In this document: piece by piece, positions 8,683 to 16,555 of the stretch
Layout of the letters: each line of letters opens with the position of its first letter
How positions within the stretch are numbered: position 1 is the stretch's first letter
NCBI GenBank assembly: GCA_964603455.1
Contig: CAZRVL010000015.1
Coordinates: 1-38,776, forward strand
Origin: Flemingiibacterium sp964603455
GTDB taxonomy: Bacteria > Bacillota > Clostridia > Oscillospirales > CAG-272
Direction of reading: 5' to 3'
DNA: 38,776 nucleotides
Notes under the pieces: generated by a model
Databases searched by the model: none
What the model was told of the DNA's origin: nothing
What the model saw: only the letters and a program-made list of their open reading frames with translations
Made by a program: the position numbers and the translations under genes

Positions 8683-8711
8683 TTGACAAATCGTGATTTG
8701 TGTGGTATAAT
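8683..8711 (+). promoter_or_regulatory. Consensus promoter of the Crp/Fnr-flavodiiron operon
   Basis: TTGACA (8683-8688), a 17-bp spacer and TATAAT (8706-8711) match the sigma-A consensus exactly. The start of transcription would fall at about 8718, at the edge of two overlapping inverted repeats. Confidence 0.88.
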
Positions 8712-8717
8712 GTATTC

Positions 8718-8743
8718 ACAACGCATATGTTGTAAATGCAACA
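8718..8743 (+). promoter_or_regulatory. Overlapping inverted repeats, candidate Crp/Fnr-family operator
   Basis: ACAAC-N6-GTTGT (8718-8733) and TGTTG-N6-CAACA (8728-8743) overlap by six bases right at the expected transcription start. Both have the half-site spacing (5-6-5) of Crp/Fnr-type sites. A repressor bound here would block the promoter, so negative autoregulation by the gene that follows is plausible. Confidence 0.45.
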
Positions 8744-8755
8744 AAGGAAGACTAT

Positions 8756-9409
8756 ATGAAAAAATACATCCAAGCTCTCGGCAGATGCCGTCTGTTTTCC
8801 GGCATAGCACAGGATGAGATTGAAAAGATATTGACCTGTATGAATGCCGCTCCGACTCATTTTGAAAGCTCCGCGTTCATTTTGCGTGAAGGGGATATTC
8901 TGTCGGATGCCGCGATACTGCTATCGGGTACTGCGACACTAAGCCGACCGTGGCTTCACGAGCGTGAGATCATTCGTTCGGTATCTCCGGGGGAAATGAT
9001 AGGTCTGAATTATGCTTTTCTTCCGGACAAGCTCGACTTTTCGGCTACAGCTGATACCGATGCGGATATACTTTTCTTAAGCACGAAGCAGCTGCTCGAA
9101 CCCTGTCCGAAACGCTGCGGATGTCATCTCAGAATGATACGCAACCTTACGCTGAAATTAGCCGAGGATTCAAAGGCAGCCTCAGAACGCGAAGAGCATA
9201 TATCCCGCCGTTCGACACGCGATAAGCTACTGTCTTATCTGGTATCGCAATCGACCAAAGCCGAGAGCCGCGAATTTGATATTTTCCCGGATCGGCAGGA
9301 GCTTGCGGATTATCTCGCAGTCGATAGAAGCGCGATGTCAAGCGAATTGTCGCGAATGCGCACAGCCGGATTAATTGATTTCAACAAAAACCATTTTACA
9401 ATAATTTGA
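8756..9409 (+). CDS. Crp/Fnr family transcriptional regulator
   Basis: A 217-residue protein with a cyclic-nucleotide-binding-like beta barrel (about 15-115) and a C-terminal winged helix (about 145-217) whose recognition region reads DRQELADYLAVDRSAMSSEL. It has cysteines in the barrel/hinge (CPKRCGC near 121-127), which might sense redox state or bind a cofactor, but no classical FNR N-terminal cysteine cluster. It is followed after 12 bp by the flavodiiron fusion, so it probably controls a response to oxygen, NO or hydroxylamine, comparable to HcpR/DNR-type regulators. AAAGGAAG is the ribosome site. The sensed signal is inferred only from the neighbour. Confidence 0.88.
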   Translation: MKKYIQALGRCRLFSGIAQDEIEKILTCMNAAPTHFESSAFILREGDILSDAAILLSGTATLSRPWLHEREIIRSVSPGEMIGLNYAFLPDKLDFSATADTDADILFLSTKQLLEPCPKRCGCHLRMIRNLTLKLAEDSKAASEREEHISRRSTRDKLLSYLVSQSTKAESREFDIFPDRQELADYLAVDRSAMSSELSRMRTAGLIDFNKNHFTII

Positions 9410-9421
9410 GGAGAACAAAAT

Positions 9422-11257
9422 ATGTACTGCACCAGAAAAATAACCGATGATCTTACCTGGATCGGCGCAAATGACCGCCGTCTCAAGCTCTTTGAAGGAG
9501 TTTACGAAGTTCCGACCGGAGTTTCCTATAACTCATATCTGCTTTGCGACGAAAAGACCGTGCTTTTCGATACCGTTGACAAATCTGTGAGCGGAATATT
9601 CTTTGAAAATCTCGAAAATGCACTCGGCGGCCGCAGCCTCGACTATATAATAGTCCAGCACATGGAACCCGACCATTCCGCTACTCTTGCTGAGGTCATG
9701 CGAAGATACCCGAATGCAGTTCTAGTCTGCAATGCTAAAACACTCAAAATAATCTCGCAGTTCTTCTATGAGCCGTCTCCCGAAAATACCAAGCTCGTAA
9801 AGGAAGGCGACATCCTCGATACCGGAAAACACAAGCTCACCTTCGTAATGGCACCGATGGTACATTGGCCTGAGGTAATGGTGACATTCGATCTCACGGA
9901 CGGCATACTCTTCTCGGCTGATGCCTTCGGAACATTCGGTGCACTCAACGGCGCGATGTTTGCCGATGAGGTGGATTTCTTCGGCGAATATCTCAATGAA
10001 GCAAGACGCTACTACTGCAATATCGTCGGCAAGTACGGCACACAGGTATCAGCACTTCTCAAAAAAGCTTCTGGACTCGATATTAAGCTCGTCTGTCCTC
10101 TCCACGGCTTCGTATGGAGAAGCCGCATAGGCGAATATATCGACAAATATATAAAATGGGCTACCTACACCCCTGAGGAAGAGGGCGTGATGATAGCATA
10201 CGGATCGATCTACGGAAACACCGAATCGACCGCCGAAATAATATCGACAAAGCTTCGTGAGCGCGGTATCAAAACTGTAATGTTCGATGTATCGGTAACA
10301 CCTGCATCAGAGATAATCGCTGCTTCGTTCAAATACAGCCATCTTCTCTTCGCCTCTGCAACATACAATGCGGGAATATTCGTAAAGATGGACGAACTGC
10401 TCAGAGACATTGCCGCACATGGACTGCAAAACAGACAGATCGCTCTTGTCGAGAACGGAAGCTGGGCAGCGACCTCCGGTTCGCAGATGAAGGAAATACT
10501 TTCGACCTGCAAAAATATGACATTTATCGGAAATACCCTCTCGCTCAAATCGTCGCTCAAGGCTTCTCAGCTCGATGAGCTTGAAGCACTGGCAAACGCA
10601 ATAGCAGAAAGTTTCCCGAAAGCCGAAGTGAGCGAAGTTGAGCCTACGCTCTCTCCCGAAGCATTTTTCAAGCTGTCATACGGACTCTTCGTTCTGACCG
10701 CAAAGGACGAACGCGATAACGGCTGTCTCATAAACACCGCTCAGCTCCTCACCGATTCGCCAAAGCGCATAACCGTTTCGGTTAATAAAGCCAATCTGAC
10801 ACGCGACATCATCGAAAAAACCGGAACCTTCAATCTGTCTATATTGACCGAAAGCGTTCCGTTCGAAACTATCAAGGCTTTCGGCTTCGTTTCGGGACGC
10901 GACAGCGACAAATTTGCCGGACGCAATGATACCGCACGCAGCGAAAACGGTCTGATATACATCACCGAAAACACAAATGCCGTAATATCCGGAAAGGTAA
11001 TAGAATCTATAGACTGCGGAACACACACGCTCTTTATCGCCGAAGTTACCGAAGCAAAGCTGATCTCAGACGAAAATTCCGTGACCTACGAATTTTATCA
11101 GACTCACATCAAGCCTCAGCCCAACAATCTCGAAGAAAAGAAAAAAGGCTATATCTGCAAGGTATGCGGATATGTATACGAAGGCGATACGCTCCCGGCT
11201 GACTTCATCTGCCCGCTCTGCAAGCATGGCGTTGAGGATTTTGAAAAAATACAATAA
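9422..11257 (+). CDS. Flavodiiron protein fused to flavin reductase-like domain and rubredoxin (FprA-Hrb fusion)
   Basis: A 611-residue protein with four parts. A metallo-beta-lactamase-like diiron domain (about 1-250) holds HMEPDHS (HxExDH), HWPEV, ADAFGTFG and PLHGFVWR ligands. A flavodoxin domain (about 255-400) starts AYGSIYGNTESTAE. A flavin-reductase-like domain follows (about 425-545). The rubredoxin at the end has CKVCGYVYEG and CPLCKHG. The core reduces O2 to water or NO to N2O. The two C-terminal domains resemble the high-molecular-weight rubredoxin (Hrb) that feeds electrons to FprA in Moorella, so one chain may carry out the whole NAD(P)H-to-O2 path. All diiron ligands look intact. 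It is co-transcribed with the upstream Crp/Fnr regulator. Confidence 0.93.
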   Translation: MYCTRKITDDLTWIGANDRRLKLFEGVYEVPTGVSYNSYLLCDEKTVLFDTVDKSVSGIFFENLENALGGRSLDYIIVQHMEPDHSATLAEVMRRYPNAVLVCNAKTLKIISQFFYEPSPENTKLVKEGDILDTGKHKLTFVMAPMVHWPEVMVTFDLTDGILFSADAFGTFGALNGAMFADEVDFFGEYLNEARRYYCNIVGKYGTQVSALLKKASGLDIKLVCPLHGFVWRSRIGEYIDKYIKWATYTPEEEGVMIAYGSIYGNTESTAEIISTKLRERGIKTVMFDVSVTPASEIIAASFKYSHLLFASATYNAGIFVKMDELLRDIAAHGLQNRQIALVENGSWAATSGSQMKEILSTCKNMTFIGNTLSLKSSLKASQLDELEALANAIAESFPKAEVSEVEPTLSPEAFFKLSYGLFVLTAKDERDNGCLINTAQLLTDSPKRITVSVNKANLTRDIIEKTGTFNLSILTESVPFETIKAFGFVSGRDSDKFAGRNDTARSENGLIYITENTNAVISGKVIESIDCGTHTLFIAEVTEAKLISDENSVTYEFYQTHIKPQPNNLEEKKKGYICKVCGYVYEGDTLPADFICPLCKHGVEDFEKIQ

Positions 11258-11262
11258 TGCTC

Positions 11263-11293
11263 TGCCGACGGTATTTCTGCCGTCGGCATTTTT
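11263..11293 (+). terminator. Rho-independent terminator after the flavodiiron fusion
   Basis: TGCCGACGG (11263-11271) pairs with CCGTCGGCA (11280-11288) around an 8-nt loop, followed by five T residues. Confidence 0.9.
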
Positions 11294-11316
11294 GCAATTA
11301 ATTTTTATTAAAACAC

Positions 11317-11345
11317 TTGACTTTTTTCGACAATGGAGTTATAAT
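11317..11345 (+). promoter_or_regulatory. Promoter of the MATE gene, with a 0A-box-like heptamer in the spacer
   Basis: TTGACT (11317-11322), 17 bp, TATAAT (11340-11345). The spacer contains TTCGACA at 11326-11332, which equals the Spo0A box. A protein bound there would block RNA polymerase, but a chance match is quite possible. Confidence 0.8.
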
Positions 11346-11380
11346 ATTATGACTTATATTTTATTTTGGAGATACATATC

Positions 11381-12736
11381 ATGCTGTTTACTCGCGACAA
11401 GAGCTTTTACCGCACCATAATCGCTCTTGCTATACCAATGGTGCTTCAGAATCTGGTCACTTACTCGGTCGGACTTGCAGACAATCTCATGATCGGCTCG
11501 CTCGGTGACAGCGCAATCTCGGGCGTATATATGGGAAATCAGGTACAGACCGTGCTTCAGGTACTCAGTGCCGGAATAGAGGGCGGAATACTTCTGATCT
11601 CCGCACAGTATTGGGGAAAAAAGGATGTCGATAGCATACAAAAGATCGCTTCGATAGGAATATGGTTCTCTCTCGCTCTCGGACTGATGTTCTCGACCGT
11701 AACGACCTTAGCTCCGCGCCAGGTAATATCCATATTCACCGATGTAGAACTGGTGATAGACAGCGGTGTCGAATATCTTTCGATGCTCTGCTATTCATAT
11801 GTATTTTTCGCACTGACGCAGGCTATGATAGTCTCGATGCGAAGCGTAGAATCAGCCCGTATCGGACTGTTCGTATCCTCTGCCTCGCTCGTTATAGATG
11901 TTGCACTTAACTATATATTGATCTTCGGAAAGCTCGGCTTCGATGCTATGGGCGTAAAGGGTGCGGCTCTGGCAACCTTGATAGCAAGAATATGTGAGAC
12001 GATCATCGCATTCACATATGTCCGATTCATAGACAAAAAGCTCAGATTCAGAATAAAAATGCTGAAGCATATCGACCTCGGACTCTTAAAGGATTTCCTT
12101 AAATACGGTACTCCGCTCATCCTGGGACAGCTCGTCTGGGGAACGAATCTATTCTCAAATTCTGTGATCCTCGGACATCTCGGAGAAAGCGTGACGACTG
12201 CCGTAAGCATAGCAAACACGCTGAACAACCTCATGTATGTTGCGGTGAACGGTCTGGCAGGTGCTGTCGGAATAGTCATCGGAAAAAAGGTCGGCGCGGG
12301 GCAGATCGACAGAATACGCGAATATTCGAACACGGTACAGATCTGCTTCCTATGTCTCGGATTTATAACCTCGGCATTCTTCTTTTTGACCTGCAATGCC
12401 TTTATAGGACTATACGACATAACCCCCGAATCAGCCGAATATGCAAGACAGTTCATACACGTTCTCTGTATAACAGCTATCGGAACCTGTTATCAATGCC
12501 CATGTCTGTTCGGACTTGTAAAATCGGGCGGAGATGTAAGCTTTGTATTCAAAAACGATACCATCGCGGTGTTCTGCGTTGTCATTCCGTCGGCGATAAT
12601 CACATCTAAGCTCGGATGCCCGGCGTGGATAGTATTCTTCTGCTTAAAATCCGACCAGATATTCAAGTGCATAGTCGCTTTCTTCAAGATCAGAAGATAC
12701 AACTGGATGAAAAATCTGACAAAGCAGACGGCATAA
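11381..12736 (+). CDS. MATE family multidrug/cation antiporter
   Basis: A 451-residue polytopic membrane protein starting MLFTRDKSFYRTII, with about 12 hydrophobic segments in two related halves. Typical MATE features are IALAIPMVLQNLVTYSVGLADNLMIG in the first half (an early helix with a conserved Asn/Asp region) and GTPLILGQLVWGTNLF opening the second half. Members export drugs or metabolites in exchange for Na+ or H+. ATG 11381 is preferred to the TTG at 11366, because GGAG (11368-11371) is placed 9 nt before the ATG. It is a single gene with its own promoter and terminator; the substrate is not predictable. Confidence 0.92.
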   Translation: MLFTRDKSFYRTIIALAIPMVLQNLVTYSVGLADNLMIGSLGDSAISGVYMGNQVQTVLQVLSAGIEGGILLISAQYWGKKDVDSIQKIASIGIWFSLALGLMFSTVTTLAPRQVISIFTDVELVIDSGVEYLSMLCYSYVFFALTQAMIVSMRSVESARIGLFVSSASLVIDVALNYILIFGKLGFDAMGVKGAALATLIARICETIIAFTYVRFIDKKLRFRIKMLKHIDLGLLKDFLKYGTPLILGQLVWGTNLFSNSVILGHLGESVTTAVSIANTLNNLMYVAVNGLAGAVGIVIGKKVGAGQIDRIREYSNTVQICFLCLGFITSAFFFLTCNAFIGLYDITPESAEYARQFIHVLCITAIGTCYQCPCLFGLVKSGGDVSFVFKNDTIAVFCVVIPSAIITSKLGCPAWIVFFCLKSDQIFKCIVAFFKIRRYNWMKNLTKQTA

Positions 12737-12772
12737 ATATCCAAAAGCATACTCATACCTGTCGTATTACAA

Positions 12773-12809
12773 AAAGGCTGACGCATTTTTATGCGCCGGC
12801 CTTTCTTTT
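12773..12809. terminator. Bidirectional terminator between MATE and DUF378 genes
   Basis: A 14-bp stem (12773-12786 with 12791-12804; one A-C mismatch and one G-U pair) closes a TTTT loop. Flanking T and A stretches serve the two convergent genes. Confidence 0.8.
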
Positions 12810-12810
12810 G

Positions 12811-13029
12811 TCAATTTCGTCCGTAATCGACAACGGTATCATTCGATTCTCTGAAAAGCAGCGATATGCACCATATCGAAGCAAGTCCGACAATAGTGTA
12901 TATTATGCGCGCTATCAGCGAATACTGTCCGCCGAATATCCACGCAACAATGTCAAATTTGAAAAGTCCTATCGATCCCCAGTTTATTCCGCCGATTATA
13001 GATAAAATTAAAGCGATCCTGTCTATCAT
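12811..13029 (-). CDS. DUF378 family small membrane protein
   Basis: Starting at ATG 13029 the protein has 72 residues with two hydrophobic segments (about 5-25 and 42-62). The sequence MIDRIALILSIIGGINWGS followed by a GLFKFDIVAWIFGG segment is the hallmark of DUF378 (YuzA-like) proteins, whose function is unknown. A longer frame opens upstream at 13107, but GGAAAGGAAATG sits at the right distance for the 13029 start and the family normally begins with this methionine. It diverges from spoIIGA, so the two genes share one intergenic region. Confidence 0.85.
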   Translation of the reverse strand: MIDRIALILSIIGGINWGSIGLFKFDIVAWIFGGQYSLIARIIYTIVGLASIWCISLLFRESNDTVVDYGRN

Positions 13030-13099
13030 ATCATCATTTCCTTTCCTTATGGTCGATACTATTATTGACCGTATGGATTTTTTTATACACACAGCTTTT

Positions 13100-13133
13100 T
13101 TCGACACAAAAATTTCAAAGCATGGTGTATAAT
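13100..13133 (+). promoter_or_regulatory. spoIIGA-sigE promoter with a Spo0A box over the -35 position
   Basis: TATAAT (13128-13133) has no -35 hexamer at 17 bp. Instead TTCGACA (13100-13106), an exact 0A box, ends 21 bp upstream. Bacillus subtilis spoIIG has the same unusual design: sigma-A promoter, 22-bp spacing and 0A boxes at the -35 region. This suggests direct activation by phosphorylated Spo0A. Confidence 0.68.
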
Positions 13134-13170
13134 ATAGCTGTGCTTAAAAATTTATGAAAGGACAGCTGAT

Positions 13171-13953
13171 ATGGCAGTTATATACGCCGATACACTATTC
13201 GCGGTGAATTTTTCAATGGATTTTCTCGCGCTGTACATAACCGGAAAAAGTCTTAAAACAACGATACGTCCGCTAAGGCTCGCTGCTTCGGCGGTATTCG
13301 GCTCACTTTTCGCGACTGTTACTGCGATACTTCCCGCAGATGATATTTTTTCAAAAATAACATTATCTGTATCATTCGTATTGTGTGCGGCGGTAATGTG
13401 TCTCTATTCCTATCAATGCAGGATAATACGAAGTGCAGCGGTATTCACAGCTGTAAATCTCGGACTCGGCGGTATAATCGGAGCTATGTGCGGATTATTG
13501 AGGAAGAACGGCTTCGAAGCAGATCAGAATTTAGAACCGCTAACACTTATAATTTTCGGAGGTATTGCGGCTGTTATAAGTCTCGCTTACGGAAAATTCT
13601 GCCATTCAAAGCCGCACGAGGTCGAATGCAAATTGCTAATATCAAATAAGCTGTACAAGTTAGAGCTATTTTCCGACAGCGGAAATCTGCTCTGCGAGCC
13701 TATCAGCGGCAAAAAAGTAGTCCTGGTCGATCCTTCCGCCATTGATATGTTCGAGCTTTCGCCGGAGAACGTTCCGCCGGAGCTTCTTTCAAGACTGCGT
13801 GCTATACCGAGCGAATCAATAGCCGGCAAACGGCTGATATATGGATTTTCAGCAGTTCTAGACTTAGAAGGCAGAGCGGTAGAGGCAGTCATAGCACCAC
13901 TCAAAAGCGACTACAACGGTCTTGACGGTATAATCCCCGAAAGCTTATGTTAA
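13171..13953 (+). CDS. spoIIGA: SpoIIGA, pro-sigma-E processing aspartic protease
   Basis: A 260-residue protein with an N-terminal membrane domain of about five helices (MAVIYADTLFAVNFSMDF is the typical start) and a C-terminal aspartic-protease-like domain. The catalytic motif is SDSGNLL (family usually DTGN/DSGN), near residue 170. SpoIIGA sits in the mother-cell face of the septum and, after a signal from SpoIIR, cleaves the pro-sequence of sigma-E. The gene directly downstream encodes that sigma factor. AAAGGA lies 8 nt before the start. Length is slightly below the Bacillus protein (about 309), as in many clostridia. Confidence 0.92.
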   Translation: MAVIYADTLFAVNFSMDFLALYITGKSLKTTIRPLRLAASAVFGSLFATVTAILPADDIFSKITLSVSFVLCAAVMCLYSYQCRIIRSAAVFTAVNLGLGGIIGAMCGLLRKNGFEADQNLEPLTLIIFGGIAAVISLAYGKFCHSKPHEVECKLLISNKLYKLELFSDSGNLLCEPISGKKVVLVDPSAIDMFELSPENVPPELLSRLRAIPSESIAGKRLIYGFSAVLDLEGRAVEAVIAPLKSDYNGLDGIIPESLC

Positions 13954-13975
13954 ACCACAGAAAGGATGATAACAT

Positions 13976-14707
13976 ATGAAGCTTGTAAATTATGAGGTAC
14001 TTGCAAAATTCGCCGAACGGATAAGCCGATTCATATCAAAGCTGATAACCAAAACAAAATGTGTCCATTACATAAACGGAGCGGCAACTCTCCCACCGCC
14101 GCTCGATGCGGAGCGCGAGGACGAGTTAATATCTGAGCTTTCAAGCTCTTCTCCGGAATCTGCACGAGCTGAGCTAATCGAACACAATCTGCGCCTTGTC
14201 GTATATATCGCAAAAAAATTCGAAAATACCGGAACCGGGATCGAAGACCTCATATCCATTGGAACGATCGGTCTTATAAAGGCGATAAACACCTTCAAAA
14301 GCGACAAAAACATAAAGCTTGCGACCTACGCCTCAAGGTGTATAGAAAACGAGATACTGATGTATATCAGAAAGATCTCAGGTCGGCATGAGCTTTCTAT
14401 CGACGAACCGCTTAGTGTTGATTGGGACGGAAACGAGCTACTGCTATCTGACATTCTCGGAAGCGATGAGGACGATATATTAAATTCGATAGAACGTTCA
14501 GAGGACAAAAAAACTATCCGCGCCGCATTGAAGCAGCTTGACGAACGTGAACAGCTGATAATAACTCTTCGATACGGTCTGAACGGTTCAAGGGAGATGA
14601 CTCAAAAGGAGGTCGCCGATATGCTTGGTATATCGCAGTCGTATATTTCAAGGCTCGAAAAACGCATATTAGCACGTCTTGAGACAGAACTCTCCGGAAA
14701 AATATAA
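13976..14707 (+). CDS. sigE: Sporulation sigma factor E (mother cell)
   Basis: A 243-residue sigma-70 family protein. After an amphipathic pro-region (about 1-35) come LPPPLDAERED, then ARAELIEHNLRLVVYIAKKF and ENTGTGIEDLISIGTIG (region 2), IDEPLSVDWDGNELLLSD, and the C-terminal helix-turn-helix TQKEVADMLGISQSYISRLE (region 4). This pattern is diagnostic of sigma-E, the first mother-cell factor of endospore formation. The pro-region should be removed by SpoIIGA encoded 22 bp upstream. In most clostridia sigG follows; here a phosphatase gene with its own promoter follows instead. AAAGGATG upstream is the ribosome site. Confidence 0.96.
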   Translation: MKLVNYEVLAKFAERISRFISKLITKTKCVHYINGAATLPPPLDAEREDELISELSSSSPESARAELIEHNLRLVVYIAKKFENTGTGIEDLISIGTIGLIKAINTFKSDKNIKLATYASRCIENEILMYIRKISGRHELSIDEPLSVDWDGNELLLSDILGSDEDDILNSIERSEDKKTIRAALKQLDEREQLIITLRYGLNGSREMTQKEVADMLGISQSYISRLEKRILARLETELSGKI

Positions 14708-14756
14708 TGCCATATATGAAATTATTTAAATTTTACACAGAATTTGCGAAAGGTAC

Positions 14757-14785
14757 TTGCTTTTCGAAGTAAAATATTGTATAAT
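14757..14785 (+). promoter_or_regulatory. Promoter of the HAD phosphatase gene
   Basis: TTGCTT (14757-14762), 17 bp, TATAAT (14780-14785); the start codon lies 32 bp downstream. Confidence 0.8.
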
Positions 14786-14816
14786 AGTTGTGATAACTAT
14801 AGAAAGGATACGATCA

Positions 14817-15623
14817 ATGAAAACCGATCTTAAAGCACTCCACGAAAAGAAAGCCTTTATATGCGATATGGATGGTGTTATATACCACGGAAATCGACTT
14901 CTCCCCGGTGTTCCGGAATTTACCAACTGGCTCAAGGACAATAACAAGGATTTCCTTTTCCTTACAAACTCATCTGAACGCGCTCCGCGTGAGCTTGCGC
15001 AAAAGCTCTCAAGAATGGGACTCGACATCAGCGAAGACCATTTCTACACCAGCGCACTCGCAACTGCGGCATTTTTAGCTTCACAATGCCCCGGAGGAAG
15101 TGTATATGTAATAGGTGAGCCCGGTCTTGTAAACGCACTCTATGATGCAGGACTTTCGATGAACGACTATAATCCGGATTACGTAGTATTCGGCGAAACT
15201 CGTTCGCTTTCATACGAAAAGATCGAACGCGCCACAGAGCTTGTTTTCAAGGGTGCAAAGCTCATCGGAACAAACTCGGACATCACCGCTCCCGGCGAAC
15301 GCGGAATAATCCCTGCCTGCCGTGCGCTCATCTCCCCCATCGAGCTTGCTACCAATCGCAGTGCATATTACATCGGAAAGCCGAATCCGCTAATCATGCG
15401 TCACGCGCTCAAAACTCTCGGCTGCCATCATGCGGAAGCTGCTATAATCGGCGACCGTATGGATACCGATATAATCGCAGGTATCGAGAGCGAGCTTGAT
15501 ACCGTATTGGTTCTTTCGGGTGTCACCTCTCTCGACACTCTCAACAATTTCCCCTACAGACCCAGCTATATTCTCAACGGTGTAGGAGACCTTCCAAAGG
15601 ATGAAGTTGAGATCGGAGAATGA
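14817..15623 (+). CDS. HAD superfamily phosphatase, subfamily IIA (NagD/AraL-like)
   Basis: A 268-residue cytosolic enzyme. Motif I is FICDMDGVIYHG (nucleophile and acid/base Asp), motif II is FLTNSS, and motif IV is IIGDRMDTDI. The large cap between motifs II and IV is the type II cap of NagD-like sugar-phosphate or nucleotide phosphatases. A conserved FVFGE-like region appears as YVVFGETR. The ATG at 14817 is chosen over the upstream in-frame TTG because GAAAGGA lies 8 nt before it and the TTG overlaps the promoter. The substrate cannot be stated. Confidence 0.9.
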   Translation: MKTDLKALHEKKAFICDMDGVIYHGNRLLPGVPEFTNWLKDNNKDFLFLTNSSERAPRELAQKLSRMGLDISEDHFYTSALATAAFLASQCPGGSVYVIGEPGLVNALYDAGLSMNDYNPDYVVFGETRSLSYEKIERATELVFKGAKLIGTNSDITAPGERGIIPACRALISPIELATNRSAYYIGKPNPLIMRHALKTLGCHHAEAAIIGDRMDTDIIAGIESELDTVLVLSGVTSLDTLNNFPYRPSYILNGVGDLPKDEVEIGE

Positions 15624-15633
15624 TCACACACAT

Positions 15634-15676
15634 AATTAAAAAGCTATGCCGACTTTAGCGGCATAGCTTTTTAATT
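15634..15676. terminator. Bidirectional terminator
   Basis: A perfect 18-bp inverted repeat (15634-15651 with 15659-15676) with a 7-nt loop. A5 and T5 runs at the stem base make it work for the HAD gene and for the convergent repeat-protein gene. Confidence 0.92.
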
Positions 15677-16495
15677 TTAATTGAACTTATCATTTATAAG
15701 AGCTTCAAGAAAATCCTTTCCGAGGAACGGCGCAATAGATGAGATCGAGCGTATACCGCTTTTTTCGACAGATCTTTTTGCAAGCTCTCGGAGCTTTTCG
15801 CGATCTGTAAATGGTGCAATATCCTCGATATTAGCCATACCATTCGAAGCATATTCCTCATCAACTATAATATCGAGCGTTTCGCGGTCGATAAACGGCA
15901 GCATATCCTCTATTTTTGTCACACCGTACTTTCTGTATATCTCAAGCGCATGACCGGAAATTGCCGCTCTGTCAACAAACGGCGCAAGCTCTGCCATACC
16001 ATTTATGTCACCGCGCTCGGCAGCCTTTTTCAAAAGCTTTTCCTTAGTTTCTCTGCCAAGAAATGGGATTATCTCCTCAAGCTCTGCAATAGAGCCTTCG
16101 GTTTCTTCAACTTTGTTACTATCGTCTGCCGCTGCTTCAATATCGTCAAATATATCAGATAGCTCCGAAAGCTCAGACAGTTTATCAATATCAGAAATAT
16201 TCTTTACATCGGCAAGCTTTGAGAGACTTGAAAGCTTTGATAATTTTGACAGCTTTGAATTATTTCCGAAAATATTACCGAGCTTCGACAAGCTTGAAAG
16301 GCTTGAAAGTTTTGACAACTTCGAAAGCTTCGATAGTCCGGAGAGATTTGAAAGCTCCTTTATATCCGCTTCGTTCACCTGTGAAAGCGTAGTTCCGAGC
16401 TCTGCCATGCGCTCCGCAAATTCATCAAGCTCCGAAGGCTTCATTATCGGTATCGCATCGGCTATCTCCGAAACGCTCACCTCACCTGCCTTCAC
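15677..16495 (-). CDS. C-terminal piece of the XRE repeat protein (272 residues from GTG)
   Basis: If translated alone it may start at GTG 16495; AAGGAG is 14 nt upstream, longer than ideal. Residues 48-113 are a low-complexity tract built from LSK, LSS and LSE triplets. Residues about 135-272 hold five repeats whose Pro-Phe pair recurs every 28 residues exactly (144, 172, 200, 228, 256), each as [I/L]xPF[x]-D/G-R/K followed by a helix. That is a solenoid-type repeat probably used for protein binding. No enzyme motif was recognised. Confidence 0.65.
   Translation of the reverse strand: MKAGEVSVSEIADAIPIMKPSELDEFAERMAELGTTLSQVNEADIKELSNLSGLSKLSKLSKLSSLSSLSKLGNIFGNNSKLSKLSKLSSLSKLADVKNISDIDKLSELSELSDIFDDIEAAADDSNKVEETEGSIAELEEIIPFLGRETKEKLLKKAAERGDINGMAELAPFVDRAAISGHALEIYRKYGVTKIEDMLPFIDRETLDIIVDEEYASNGMANIEDIAPFTDREKLRELAKRSVEKSGIRSISSIAPFLGKDFLEALINDKFN
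16157..16354 (-). repeat. LSK/LSS triplet tract in the XRE repeat protein
   Basis: Within about 66 codons, leucine-serine pairs recur with a three-residue period, for example LSKLSKLSKLSSLSSLSKL. At DNA level this is a degenerate 9-bp tandem repeat (variants of AGCTTTGAA on the plus strand), which could vary in copy number by slippage. Confidence 0.8.
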
Positions 16496-16555
16496 CTTTT
16501 CGGGAAGATCTCCTTCTATTATACCGTCTGCGACTTTCGAATTGCCTCCGAGCAG

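Noticed and set aside
11326..11332. Spo0A box in the MATE promoter as firm evidence of sporulation control
   Set aside because: A 7-mer is expected several times by chance in 39 kb on two strands, and TCGA is frequent in this genome; kept only as a note on the promoter entry.
16157..16354. CRISPR-like or satellite array
   Set aside because: The repeated 9-bp units are coding Leu-Ser-Lys triplets without spacers, not a CRISPR or intergenic repeat.
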